A stretch of DNA of 37,705 bases from Microcoleus sp. FACHB-DQ6 (GTDB taxonomy: Bacteria; Cyanobacteriota; Cyanobacteriia; Cyanobacteriales; Microcoleaceae): contig JACJNV010000154.1 of NCBI GenBank assembly GCA_014695175.1, positions 1 to 37,705 on the forward strand, given 5' to 3'. Each line of letters starts with the position of its first letter. Position 1 is the first letter of the stretch. Positions 15,437-23,811 of the stretch are shown here, one piece after another. The position numbers and the translations under genes were made by a program. Below the pieces are notes generated by a model. The model searched no databases, was not told where the DNA came from, and saw nothing but the letters and a program-made list of their open reading frames with translations.

Positions 15437-18373
15437 ATGCCAATTGACGACGAAGATTTTGAAAGCGAATCTATTAGCGACGATCGCAAACTGCAACTCT
15501 TCACAGACAGACACGAATTTACCCAGCGATTTGCCTTTTATGTAAACGACGACCCGCCTCCCGAACAAATTTTGTATTTTTTCGGGGATGGAGGTAACGG
15601 CAAGTCATTGCTGCTAAAACACTTGGAGTTTCACTGCTGCAAAAGATTTGCACCGGAGGTGTGGCAAAAATGGCGCGAACTCCCTGAATCGCAAGCCGCC
15701 GAAGTTGCTAATTTCGTCCGCTATGCAGCAGCTAAAACCTACACTCCCATCCCTGCCGTCAGACACGATTTCGGATTGATACCGATTAAAGAAGATAAAC
15801 CGCAAGATAGATTTTACGGCTTGCTGATGCTGCGGCGAAATATTGCAGCAGCAACTAAGAAATATAAATTTAAATTTTCCAATTATGACTTTGCTTGCTT
15901 TTGGTATTTGCTGAACAAAGGCGAATCACAGGCAACTCTCAACCAACTTTTCCCCGATGATGTGGCGGAATTGGTGGTACCTATAGTTGAAACTTTTGCA
16001 GATTTTCCGGTGGTGGCGCAAGCTGTAGCTGTGCTGAAAGGGATAGATAAATTCGGCGGAATTAAGCGGGCGATGAAATTAATTCAAAATCGCTTGGGCG
16101 TCAGCGATGAAAAGGCGGAGGAAATTCGCCGTCTAGATATTGATACTGAGTTAACCGACTGTTTGCCGAAATTGTTCGCTGGGGATTTGAATGCGGCAAT
16201 GGCTGGCAAAAATAAACCCGATCGCCTCGTGATGCTGTTCGATACTCACGAGAAAATGTGGGATGAAAAACGCAATTCTCAGGGCGCAACTTTTTGGTAT
16301 CAAGATGAGTGGTTTCGGCGGTTGTTGAGGGCATTGGATTACAAATTGGGGATTGTAGTTGTTGTGGCGGGGCGAGAGTGTCCGGTGACGCAATTGCGGT
16401 GGCCGAATGCGTCGAGGTTTCCGATTCCCGCAGATTATATAGATGCACAATTGGTATGGCATTTGTCGCCGGATGATGCGAGGGATTACTTGCACAAAGT
16501 GAAGATTGACAAGGCTGATTTGGCAGATGCTGTGATTAAATATGCCAGCCTCAATCCCGACGATCCTTGGGAGAATTTGCAGGTACATCCGTTTTATTTG
16601 GGTTTGTGCGCGGATGTGATGGTGGCAGAAAGAAGGCGGGGAATTGAGTTGCTGTCGTCAGCTTTTGCGCGGATTCCGAAGTTGGAAAATAAGACGGCGG
16701 AGTTAACGGATCGGTTGCTCAGTTATGTAGATCGTGAAGTGCGATCGGCGGTGCATTCGCTGAGTGCTTGCCGCGCTTTTGATGAGGATTTGTACATAAA
16801 ATTGGGAGCAGGTTGTCACTTCCAGGCAAGTAGTGCAAATTTTGAGATGTTGACGGGTTTTTCCTTTGTGTGGAAATCGCAGAAGCGGGGGGATAACTGG
16901 TATCGGATTCATGATTTATTGCGACGATTGGATGCCGATCGGGACGATCCGAAAACTCGCAAAGCTCATGAAATTTTAGAGCGGCATTACCGAGAAGTGG
17001 GGAATGTGGCGGAGGCAATTTTTCATGCTAATCGCTTGGATTGGCAGCGGGGTGTAGAAGAATGGAAAGAGGTGTTTGATGAAGCTTTGAGAAAGAGTCG
17101 CTATAAGGAATGCGAGGCGCTGCTGGAAGTTAGAGATGAGTTGTGGATTAAAAGTGATTATTGGCTTGGTAGAGTTTCGCGATCGGAGGGAGATTACTAT
17201 GCTCAGTTTGCTCGATATGTAGAGGCAAAACAAGAATATTTAGAGGCAGTTGCAGCCTGTAATTCTGCTTTACTTATTGCACCGGATGATATCAATGCTC
17301 TCAACAACAAAGGGAATGCGCTAACAAGTCTGGGTGAATTACAAGCAAAGCTAAGTGAATTTGAGGCGGCAAAACAGTATTACTTTGAGGCGATCGCAGC
17401 CTTGAATTCTGCTTTACTTATGGCACCGGATTTTATCATGGCTCTCAAAAACAAAGGGATGGCGCTGCAAAGTCTGGGTTATTTGCAAGCAAAGGTAGGT
17501 GAATTTGAGGCAGCAAAACAGTCTTACTTTAAGGCGATTGCAGCCTGTAATTCTGCTTTACTTATTGCACCGGATGATATTTGTGCTCTCAACAACAAAG
17601 GGAATGCGCTAACAAGTCTGGGTTATTTGCAAGCAAATATAAGTGAATTTGAGGTGGCAAAACAGTCTTACTTTGAGGCGATCGCAGCCTGTAATTCTGC
17701 TTTACTGATTGCACCGGATTATATCAATGCTCTAAAAAATAAAGGGATTGTGCTAACAAATCTGGGTTATTTGCAAGCAAAGCTAAGTGAATTTGAGGCG
17801 GCAAAACAGTCTTACTTTGAGGCGATCGCAGCCTGTAATTCTGCTTTACATATCGCACCGGATTATATCAATGCTCTCAACAACAAAGGGAATGCGCTGC
17901 GAAGTCTGGGTTATTTGCAAGCACAGCTAAGTGAATTTGAGGCAGCAAAACAGTCTTACTTTGAGGCGATTGCAGCCTATAATTCTGCTTTACATATCGC
18001 ACCGGATTATGTTTTTCCTCTCAAGAATAAAGGAATTGCGCTGCGATCTATTGGTGATTTGCAAGCACAGCTAAGTGAATTTGAGGCAGCAAAACAGTCT
18101 TACTTTGAGGCGATCGCAGCCTATAATTCTGCTTTACATATCGCACCGGATTATATTTCGGCTCTCAAAAATAAAGGGATTGCGCTGCGATCTCTGGGTG
18201 ATTTGCAAGAAAAATTATCTGAGAGACAGGAAGCACTAAAGAATTGGCAAGAGGCGCTGTCCATGTTCGATCGCTCTTTAGCCATTGCCCCTAATCGCGA
18301 TTGGGTTCGCAATAGACGCGATGCGCTGCAAGAATCTCTCAATAATTTGGGTGAGGATACTGTCAGCAGTTAG
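15437..18373 (+). CDS. STAND-like P-loop ATPase with C-terminal TPR array
   Basis: A 978-residue protein. The N-terminus has a FTDRHEFTQRF segment like the entry to STAND/AAA modules, then Walker A GDGGNGKS (50-57), Walker B-like LVMLFDTHEKM (about 264-274), a sensor strand GIVVVVAGRE and a winged-helix-like segment YRIHDLLRRLDADRDD near residue 490. Residues from about 605 are seven TPR-type units of exactly 48 residues (consensus ACNSALLIAPDDINALNNKG, then NALTSLGYLQAKLSEFEAAK and QSYFEAIA). STAND ATPases act as signalling switches; many NLR-like members sense phage or stress through C-terminal repeats. No N-terminal effector domain is visible, so it may signal through a partner. The gene lies alone between inverted copies of a dispersed repeat. 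Function beyond this is inference. Confidence 0.85.
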   Translation: MPIDDEDFESESISDDRKLQLFTDRHEFTQRFAFYVNDDPPPEQILYFFGDGGNGKSLLLKHLEFHCCKRFAPEVWQKWRELPESQAAEVANFVRYAAAKTYTPIPAVRHDFGLIPIKEDKPQDRFYGLLMLRRNIAAATKKYKFKFSNYDFACFWYLLNKGESQATLNQLFPDDVAELVVPIVETFADFPVVAQAVAVLKGIDKFGGIKRAMKLIQNRLGVSDEKAEEIRRLDIDTELTDCLPKLFAGDLNAAMAGKNKPDRLVMLFDTHEKMWDEKRNSQGATFWYQDEWFRRLLRALDYKLGIVVVVAGRECPVTQLRWPNASRFPIPADYIDAQLVWHLSPDDARDYLHKVKIDKADLADAVIKYASLNPDDPWENLQVHPFYLGLCADVMVAERRRGIELLSSAFARIPKLENKTAELTDRLLSYVDREVRSAVHSLSACRAFDEDLYIKLGAGCHFQASSANFEMLTGFSFVWKSQKRGDNWYRIHDLLRRLDADRDDPKTRKAHEILERHYREVGNVAEAIFHANRLDWQRGVEEWKEVFDEALRKSRYKECEALLEVRDELWIKSDYWLGRVSRSEGDYYAQFARYVEAKQEYLEAVAACNSALLIAPDDINALNNKGNALTSLGELQAKLSEFEAAKQYYFEAIAALNSALLMAPDFIMALKNKGMALQSLGYLQAKVGEFEAAKQSYFKAIAACNSALLIAPDDICALNNKGNALTSLGYLQANISEFEVAKQSYFEAIAACNSALLIAPDYINALKNKGIVLTNLGYLQAKLSEFEAAKQSYFEAIAACNSALHIAPDYINALNNKGNALRSLGYLQAQLSEFEAAKQSYFEAIAAYNSALHIAPDYVFPLKNKGIALRSIGDLQAQLSEFEAAKQSYFEAIAAYNSALHIAPDYISALKNKGIALRSLGDLQEKLSERQEALKNWQEALSMFDRSLAIAPNRDWVRNRRDALQESLNNLGEDTVSS
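17252..18259 (+). repeat. Seven 144-bp in-frame repeats encoding TPR units
   Basis: GCAGCC blocks recur at 17252, 17396, 17540, 17684, 17828, 17972 and 18116, each exactly 144 bp apart. Units are near-identical at DNA level, for example the shared TCTGCTTTAC and AAACAGTCTTACTTTGAGGC blocks; the last unit is more diverged. This implies recent homogenisation and possible copy-number change. Confidence 0.9.
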
Positions 18374-18483
18374 CTCGATCGCAATGAGTAAAGATGCGGC
18401 ATTCATTCCCTGCCTTAAACCGAAAGCCCGCCAGGGAATGAATTCCCTGGCTAATAGCAAAAGTCCTCTAAAGAGGACTAATG

Positions 18484-18543
18484 AATTCTTCAGTCCTCTT
18501 CAGAGGACTTTAGCTTTGAGGCAGGGGTTTCAACCCCTGCCGG
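18484..18543 (-). repeat. Palindromic repeat, copy 2 (right of STAND-TPR gene)
   Basis: The reverse complement matches copy 1 at 15227-15287 with only about three differences. A further AGTCCTCTAAAGAGGACT hairpin lies just upstream (about 18463-18480). Confidence 0.85.
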
Positions 18544-18608
18544 ACTGCCGGACTCAGGGACAAAGCGTTAAAGGCCCGCCCTCGAATTTAGCTATTTAAC
18601 CTTGCAGC

Positions 18609-18878
18609 TTACCGCCCAGATTTTCTCGGCGATGTACCATCAGCCCGCTTCCGACGGATCAGCACGCTCATCACCTGCTTCGGATTCGCCGCACGTTGTA
18701 CCGGACTCCAATCGCCCACTTCTGCAAATCCCAGCCGATACAAAGTGAGTATGGTTTCCCGGACACCCTTGGGCGAACCGACAACCGTTAACAGCACCAC
18801 TTCCTGTTCGCATACTGCTGCTGAGTCGTCATTTGGGCGATCGAATTTGTTGTCGTCAGGCACGAATTCCTGTGACAT
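18609..18878 (-). CDS. Small hypothetical protein, 89 aa
   Basis: An 89-residue protein with ATG at 18878 preceded by a GGAGAAC ribosome site. The core VVLLTVVGSPKGVRETILTL, then YRLGFAEVGDWSPVQ and KQVMSVLIRR, reads as a beta-alpha-beta unit. The N-terminal 20 residues are acidic and the tail basic. The pattern looks like a conserved small cyanobacterial protein, but I cannot name the family. It is transcribed away from the toxin-antitoxin pair. Its leader contains an 8-bp hairpin (AGCCGCCC / GGGCGGCT, 18925-18959). Confidence 0.65.
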   Translation of the reverse strand: MSQEFVPDDNKFDRPNDDSAAVCEQEVVLLTVVGSPKGVRETILTLYRLGFAEVGDWSPVQRAANPKQVMSVLIRRKRADGTSPRKSGR

Positions 18879-18924
18879 AATATGTTCTCCTGGTTTTGGG
18901 TTTTCTAGAAAAACCCAAAAACCC

Positions 18925-18959
18925 AGCCGCCCCGCATTTCAACACATAGCAGGGCGGCT
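18925..18959. repeat. Hairpin in the spacer upstream of the 89-aa gene
   Basis: AGCCGCCC (18925-18932) and GGGCGGCT (18952-18959) form an 8-bp stem with a 19-nt loop. It could lie in the 5' leader of the minus-strand gene. The remaining spacer up to 19147 shows no gene. Confidence 0.45.
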
Positions 18960-19147
18960 ACAGAGGATGTTAAGATACTCCGTTAGCCTCCAGACTGCTA
19001 GTCCCAGTTTGGCGGTTATGCTGTCCATTGCTGTTAGCGCAGCTTTGGGCAGTGCAACTAGATTTTTGGGCGACGCGGGCTGCCTCCTCTACAAGCAAGC
19101 AACCTCTCACTTCAAAGCGTAGCCGCAGAGGGGGGCCGCCGTCAATC

Positions 19148-19188
19148 GATTTTAGATTTTAGATTTTGGATTTTGGATTTTGGATTTA
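19148..19188. repeat. Heptanucleotide STRR (GATTTTA/G)
   Basis: Five to six units of GATTTTA or GATTTTG, about 80 bp upstream of the antitoxin start. Same class as the tracts near 960, 22320 and 27400. Confidence 0.75.
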
Positions 19189-19269
19189 CTCGTTACCAGC
19201 GTCAGCGGCTGGAAACCAGTTAGTTGGGCCGAAATGCTAAATTAAAAGTAATGTTGCTTTAGTACAACC

Positions 19270-19533
19270 ATGTCCAAACGACTCACCATTGCCCAAGCAC
19301 AGCAGCAGCTTCCAAACCTACCCCAAGAACTTATCAATGAGCCTATCATCATCACTCAAGATGGCGTTCCCGTTATGGCTGCAATGAGCTACACGCATTT
19401 GACTGAACTGTTAGAAACCTTAGATATTCTCACCGATACAGAATTCGTTACCAAATTGCGTCAAAGCATTACCCAAGCACGCCAAGGCGAAACTATTTCC
19501 TGGGAAAATGCCAAAGAAAAATTGGGGCTATGA
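19270..19533 (+). CDS. Type II antitoxin, Phd/YefM family
   Basis: An 87-residue protein with the Phd/YefM layout: an N-terminal DNA-binding fold MSKRLTIAQAQQQLPNLPQE, the strand pair EPIIITQDGVPVMAAMSY and helix THLTELLETLDI, then an acidic/helical toxin-binding tail ending in ISWENAKEKLGL. It neutralises the RelE-like toxin encoded immediately downstream and represses the shared promoter in known systems. The genes overlap as ATGA (19530-19533). No other homologue is seen in the window. Assignment to the family is firm; partner specificity is inferred from adjacency. Confidence 0.85.
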   Translation: MSKRLTIAQAQQQLPNLPQELINEPIIITQDGVPVMAAMSYTHLTELLETLDILTDTEFVTKLRQSITQARQGETISWENAKEKLGL

Positions 19534-19856
19534 ATCACGAAGAAAATGCGATCGAATATGAGATCCAGCTTACGCCACTGGCACTGGAAATGTTGGAGGC
19601 AGTCAAAGATCGACGAGAACAGGAAAAATTGCGCGATCGCATCGATCGACTAAAATTTGAACCACAAAAGCAAGGCAAAGCCCTTGTAGATAACCTATCA
19701 GGATTTCGCAGCATCCGAGCTGTTGGACAGCGCTATCGTATAGTTTATCAAGTCGAACAAGATCGAGTTGTAGTTGTTGTCGTGGGATTAGGGAGACGTA
19801 AAGATGGTGACAAAAAAGACATTTACACCATCTTAGAAAAACTGTTAGAGCCGTGA
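19530..19856 (+). CDS. Type II toxin, RelE/ParE family
   Basis: A 108-residue RelE/ParE-fold protein: helices TPLALEMLEAVKDRREQEKL, the strand-turn KQGKALVDNLSGFRSIRAVG, the basic core strand QRYRIVYQVEQDRVVVVVVG, and the C-terminal GLGRRKDGDKKDIYTILEKL. The Arg/Lys-rich core fits RelE ribonucleases that cleave mRNA in the ribosomal A site. The start codon overlaps the antitoxin stop by ATGA, typical of coupled toxin-antitoxin pairs. Intact length and motifs suggest it is functional. A weak hairpin and then a MITE follow. Confidence 0.88.
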   Translation: MNHEENAIEYEIQLTPLALEMLEAVKDRREQEKLRDRIDRLKFEPQKQGKALVDNLSGFRSIRAVGQRYRIVYQVEQDRVVVVVVGLGRRKDGDKKDIYTILEKLLEP

Positions 19857-19891
19857 TTGTAACTTCTTATATCCGGCGTATTTAAGCCGAA

Positions 19892-20020
19892 TATAGCAAT
19901 CCTAAATCATTCATGTAAATTTGTAGGGGTAGTGCCAAGAGTGCCTACCCCCTATCTATCGGGGCAACCACGGGGGGATTGCCCCTACAATAATTACGCG
20001 AATGATTTAGGGTTGCTATA
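19892..20020. mobile_element. MITE-like element with ~40-bp inverted ends
   Basis: TATAGCAATCCTAAATCATTC (19892 onward) and its complement (to 20020) match with one mismatch, and the similarity continues inward to a shared TTGTAGGGG. The 129-bp element has no coding capacity. The core contains further GGGGCAA / TTGCCCC palindromes. No clear target duplication is visible. Confidence 0.7.
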
Positions 20021-20071
20021 AATATCATTTGTATGGACACAACAGTGTTGTGTCCTTTGCCTGCGGTAATC

Positions 20072-21700
20072 TCACTCCTCGCTAACAGCTAAACCAGAAA
20101 CCACAGGGGCGATCGCATTTAACTTCAACACAGGATGCTCCCCTTCCACCTGGCGGCAATTCCACTCATTTCTAAACAGCAAAACCGGCCTTCCCCAAGT
20201 ATCTTTCACCGTCACCGTATTAAACAGCCGCCCCACTTTTTCCAGCGCCTCCCAACCGCCGTCAACCCAACGAGCTACACTGTAAGGCAACATATCGATA
20301 GTTGTTTCCACATTATATTCCGACTGCATTCTGAACTGCACAACTTCAAATTGCAACTGTCCGACAGCCGCCAAAATTGGCTCGCGTTTCGACTCATCAA
20401 CCGAGTACATAATTTGCACTGCGCCTTCTTCCTGCAACTCAGAAACGCCTTTGCGGAACTGCTTAAACTTAGAAGGATTGGGATTTCTCAAAAAAGCAAA
20501 TAGTTCGGGAGAAAAACAGGGAATCCCTTCATATTCCAGTTTTTGACCGGTGTAAATAGTATCCCCGATCGCAAATACCCCCGGATTGTTCAAACCGATC
20601 ACATCACCCGGATACGCAACCTCGATCGACTCGCGATCCTGAGCAAATAACTTTTGAGGTCTTGACAAACGCACCGTTTTACCGCTGCGAGCGTGAGTCA
20701 CGTTCATGTCCTTTTCAAACTTGCCCGTACAAACCCGAATAAACGCCACCCGATCGCGGTGTCTCGGGTCCATATTCGCTTGCAATTTGAACACAAACCC
20801 GGTAAAGTCTTCATAAGTTGGCGGCAAGTCTCCGGCGCTGCTCTTGCGGGCTATCGGCTTCATAGCGTAATCTAAAAACGCATCTAAAAACAGTTCGACC
20901 CCAAAATTGCTCATCGCGCTGCCAAAGAAAACAGGCGTCATTTTTCCAGCCCGAACCAAGTCTAAATCGAGTTCAGTTCCTAACTCATCCAGCAGTTCTA
21001 ACTCTTCTTTGAGCTGATAGTAAAGGTCTTGTTCCAACAAATCTTCAATGCGCGGATCGCCCAATTCGATGACGGTATCAACAGCAGCACGAGAACCGTG
21101 TTTAGCCCGCTCGAATAAGTGAATTTTGCGCGCCCTGCGATCGAAAACACCTTTAAAGCGATCGCCCGTACCTATCGGCCAATTTACCGGATAAGTCTGC
21201 AACCCCAATTCCTTCTCAATTTCGTCCAACAAATCCAAAGGTTCTCTGCTAGGGCGATCGAGCTTATTAAAGAAAGTAAAAATAGGCAAACTTCGCAGCT
21301 TACAAACTTCAAATAACTTCCGAGTTTGCGGTTCCAAACCCTTAGCAGCATCCTCAAGCATCACTGCATTGTCAGCCGCCGCCAGAGTTCGATAAGTATC
21401 TTCGCTAAAATCTTGGTGTCCCGGAGTATCGAGCAGATTAATGTGATATTTTTTATACTCAAACTGCAAAACAGTAGAAGTAATAGAAATTCCCCGCTGC
21501 TGTTCCATCGCCATCCAGTCAGAGGTAGCGTGTCGCTGAGCCCGCCGCGCTTTCACAGAACCTGCTTCGTGAATTGCACCTCCGTACAGCAGCAGCTTCT
21601 CTGTCAAAGTAGTTTTACCCGCGTCGGGGTGCGAGATAATAGCAAAGTTGCGCCGGCGCTCAACAGCAGTTAGCAGTTCAGTTTCGAGTTCAGTGGTCAT
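20072..21700 (-). CDS. prfC: Peptide chain release factor 3
   Basis: A 542-residue translational GTPase of the RF3 family. G1 is SHPDAGKTT (about residues 23-31), switch [12 protein letters not shown]3 [10 protein letters not shown] and G4 TFFNKLDR. The early sequence [21 protein letters not shown] is the RF3 hallmark that separates it from EF-G and LepA. Domain II and III motifs follow ([39 protein letters not shown]). RF3 uses GTP to release RF1/RF2 from the ribosome after termination. Length fits the family. Minus strand, single gene, divergent from the DUF4870 gene with a ~100-bp spacer holding both promoters. Start ATG at 21700. Confidence 0.97.
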   Translation of the reverse strand: MTTELETELLTAVERRRNFAIISHPDAGKTTLTEKLLLYGGAIHEAGSVKARRAQRHATSDWMAMEQQRGISITSTVLQFEYKKYHINLLDTPGHQDFSEDTYRTLAAADNAVMLEDAAKGLEPQTRKLFEVCKLRSLPIFTFFNKLDRPSREPLDLLDEIEKELGLQTYPVNWPIGTGDRFKGVFDRRARKIHLFERAKHGSRAAVDTVIELGDPRIEDLLEQDLYYQLKEELELLDELGTELDLDLVRAGKMTPVFFGSAMSNFGVELFLDAFLDYAMKPIARKSSAGDLPPTYEDFTGFVFKLQANMDPRHRDRVAFIRVCTGKFEKDMNVTHARSGKTVRLSRPQKLFAQDRESIEVAYPGDVIGLNNPGVFAIGDTIYTGQKLEYEGIPCFSPELFAFLRNPNPSKFKQFRKGVSELQEEGAVQIMYSVDESKREPILAAVGQLQFEVVQFRMQSEYNVETTIDMLPYSVARWVDGGWEALEKVGRLFNTVTVKDTWGRPVLLFRNEWNCRQVEGEHPVLKLNAIAPVVSGLAVSEE

Positions 21701-21802
21701 TACAAATTAGGTAGGGGAATCATCACCCGATCGCCATTATAGCCTGTGCTACAGTTGCTATTAAAGGTAAAATTATCACTAAAGTCAAGGAAGAAAAATA
21801 AT

Positions 21803-22147
21803 ATGTACGACTCTGACAAGCGAAAGCTGCTATCACTGGTGTGCCACGGGGCGATTTTTTTCAGCACGTTACTGTTCTCGATAGGAGCGCCGATCGCTGT
21901 ATTGTTAGTATCAGATGACCCCGTTGTCAAAGAAAATGCCACAGAAGCCATCAATTTTCACCTTAATGTATGGTTTTACAGCATCGTGATTGGGGTGTTA
22001 ACAGTCATCACTCTCGGTCTTGCTGGCTTTATTTTAGTGCCCCTAGGTTATCTGGTGCACTGGGGACTGACAATAATGGCTATCCTCCACGTTTTGCAAA
22101 ATCCTAACCAACCTTACCGCTACCCTTTTATTTTCCGAATAGTTTAG
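21803..22147 (+). CDS. DUF4870 small membrane protein
   Basis: A 114-residue protein from ATG 21803, chosen for the AAGGA ribosome site 10-14 nt upstream; the frame extends further 5' without a better start. It has the DUF4870 pattern: an N-terminal MYDSDKRKLLSLVCHGAIF, a first membrane helix through IGAPIAVLLV, a conserved amphipathic NATEAINFHLNVWFYSIVIG, and two more membrane helices, ending in a PNQPYRYPFIFRIV tail. Function of the family is unknown; it is an integral plasma or thylakoid membrane protein. A strong palindromic terminator follows at 22177. Confidence 0.88.
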   Translation: MYDSDKRKLLSLVCHGAIFFSTLLFSIGAPIAVLLVSDDPVVKENATEAINFHLNVWFYSIVIGVLTVITLGLAGFILVPLGYLVHWGLTIMAILHVLQNPNQPYRYPFIFRIV

Positions 22148-22176
22148 ACAGCAAATCGCGCTTCACCATCGATTTC

Positions 22177-22212
22177 AAAAACCCGATTTCTTCTTGAAGA
22201 AACCGGGTTTTT
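22177..22212. terminator. AAACCCGG-type palindromic terminator
   Basis: An AAAAACCCGATTTCTTC arm and its GAAGAAACCGGGTTTTT partner flank a tiny loop, 30 nt after the DUF4870 stop. Second full copy of the repeat at 8520-8552. Confidence 0.75.
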
Positions 22213-22283
22213 AAGTGTTTTATAACTCACATTCGTTACCCCCAACTGGCAAATACACTGCTTAAGTGACAAAGAGGGTTGAT

Positions 22284-22350
22284 TATAGCCTTTATCAGAA
22301 AGATGAGGTACTATAGGGCATAGGGCATAGGGCATAGGGCATAGGGCATA
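22284..22350. repeat. Dispersed 27-bp sequence plus GGGCATA STRR
   Basis: TATAGCCTTTATCAGAAAGA followed by TGAGGTA (22284-22310) recurs with one mismatch at 37593-37619. Immediately downstream, GGGCATA is repeated five times (about 22316-22350). Confidence 0.75.
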
Positions 22351-22639
22351 CCTCACTTTTTTGAGAACCGCTGTATCGGAGACAAGATTTAGTAACACAA
22401 ATTAAAATTTTGTCTAACTAAGCATCATTCAGTTGGGGATGCCCGAAAATTGAACTAACATCATGAGCTCAATCTTCTTAATCCATAAAACTTCAAAAAT
22501 TAGAGCCAAATAAACTATTAATTCTAGCTGTTAAGCTAATCCGCCTTTAAATTGCATGGTAAAATAAACTTTCACTTTTGTGCGGTTAGTAGGAAAGCCC
22601 ACCTTCAACACACAATTTAAATGCACAACAGCTTATCTT

Positions 22640-22805
22640 TGGCATTGAAAATGGTGCAACACCTCTGTTTAAACTTACATCTTGCACCATTTTCAAGAAC
22701 AGGCAAGATGCCTGTTCCACAAGAGATGAATTTTATTGTGGAACAGGCATCTTGCCTGTTCCTAAACAAGTAATTGAAAATGGTGCAACATCTCTGTTTA
22801 AATGA
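22640..22805. repeat. Composite repeat: nested palindromes between direct repeats
   Basis: TTGAAAATGGTGCAACA plus YCTCTGTTTAAA appears as a direct repeat near 22646 and 22774. Between them, GAACAGGCAAGATGCCTGTT plus CCACAA (22697-22722) has a perfect 26-bp complement at 22736-22761, and each arm contains a 21-bp palindrome. The rest of the 22148-23364 spacer holds no recognisable gene, only a few AT-rich hairpins (for example TCTTTACAA / TTGTAAAGA, 23201-23229). Confidence 0.75.
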
Positions 22806-23364
22806 ATGTGGGTAGCTGGGTAAGTGATGCCGAACCCTCATCTGCCTAAAGTCGCAATGGTGTCTTCACCATGTTGCAGGGCTATTGCTGAGGCTAAGTT
22901 CATCTTCAGTTGATGCCGGTTCCCAAACTATCCTAAAGCCTTTGGGTTATTTCGCGGAGTTAGGGCGGATGTTCGATCGCTCCGAACCATCATTTTTTCT
23001 TTAGCTGTGCTATTTTTGCATCGGGCGATCGTTTTATTGAAATTGTCCACCAATTCTATCTCCACCAGGAGTTTTAAAACTTAATACAATATTTTTCCAA
23101 TAAAAATCCCGCTCTTGTGGAACGGGAAAGCCATCAGGGTGCATCTATATATATGTCAGTATAACTCATAGGGGGTATAACCCCTCGTAGCTTTATCGAA
23201 TCTTTACAATCACAAAATTTTTGTAAAGATGGAAGTTTTTATTTGACTGATCAGCCGTTTTATGAAATTAAAATGGAAAATGCTGACATTTATAAAATCA
23301 AGTGAGTTTCCTCTGAATAATCAAAACTTTAAGCTCCCTTACCATGCTTCGGCAAATGGTGGAG

Positions 23365-23676
23365 CTAATACCATAAGAGGGCTACATTTGCGATAAATAC
23401 CGCTAACTTAAGTACAGTGAAACAGTTAAAATTGCATACAGTCCGTCGCCAGTCCGCTAAAGAGTAAGGTTTGAGGCTTGACACTTAGAACTTGGTCTAA
23501 TAAAAATTCCACAATTTTTACTTGGGTTTCTAACAAATAAGATTCGCAAATTTCTCTAAGACTTGATGATTCGTCAGTGCAAAAAGCAAAGCGATAGAAG
23601 TTAGTGTCAAGAGGGAAGCAACAAAAATTTTGTAAAGGACAATTGCGATTAAACCAGGAGCGCGATGTTTCTTCAC
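23365..23676 (-). pseudogene. Broken DUF2127 membrane-protein gene
   Basis: Reading the minus strand from GTG 23676, KKHRAPGLIAIVLYKIFVAS continues as SIALLFALTNHQVLEKF, which is the start of a DUF2127 protein. The frame then hits TAG, but a +1 shift continues as SYLLETQVKIVEFLLDQVLS then KPQTLLFSGLAT. Another shift, with loss of the middle of the protein, leads to TVLKLAVFIANVALLWY, the usual last membrane helix. Frameshifts plus an internal deletion mark a decayed gene. Intact family members are around 150-200 residues with four membrane segments and unknown function. Confidence 0.65.
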
Positions 23677-23752
23677 CTCAATTATCGGAATATAAATAAT
23701 GTGCGATCGCCTGGTTAGCCTGTTTGGGATTGAAAACTAAAAATTTAGTAGA

Positions 23753-23807
23753 GTGCGTCAGCAATTAGCTAATCAATTCTAGAAAAAATAACGCGCTGCT
23801 GACGCAC
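23753..23807. repeat. GTGCGTCAG inverted repeat at the 3' end of the tRNA nucleotidyltransferase
   Basis: GTGCGTCAGC (23753-23762) and GCTGACGCAC (23798-23807) flank an AT-rich centre with AAAAAATAACGC. The same element, including that central motif, recurs at 36386-36447. Confidence 0.65.
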
Positions 23808-23811
23808 CTTA

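Noticed and set aside
17252-18259. Mobile tandem repeat or CRISPR-like array
   Set aside because: The 144-bp period keeps frame and encodes TPR units.
22144-22398. 84-codon minus-strand frame
   Set aside because: Encodes only the GGGCATA repeat and terminator sequence (YALCPMPYALCPI-type peptides).
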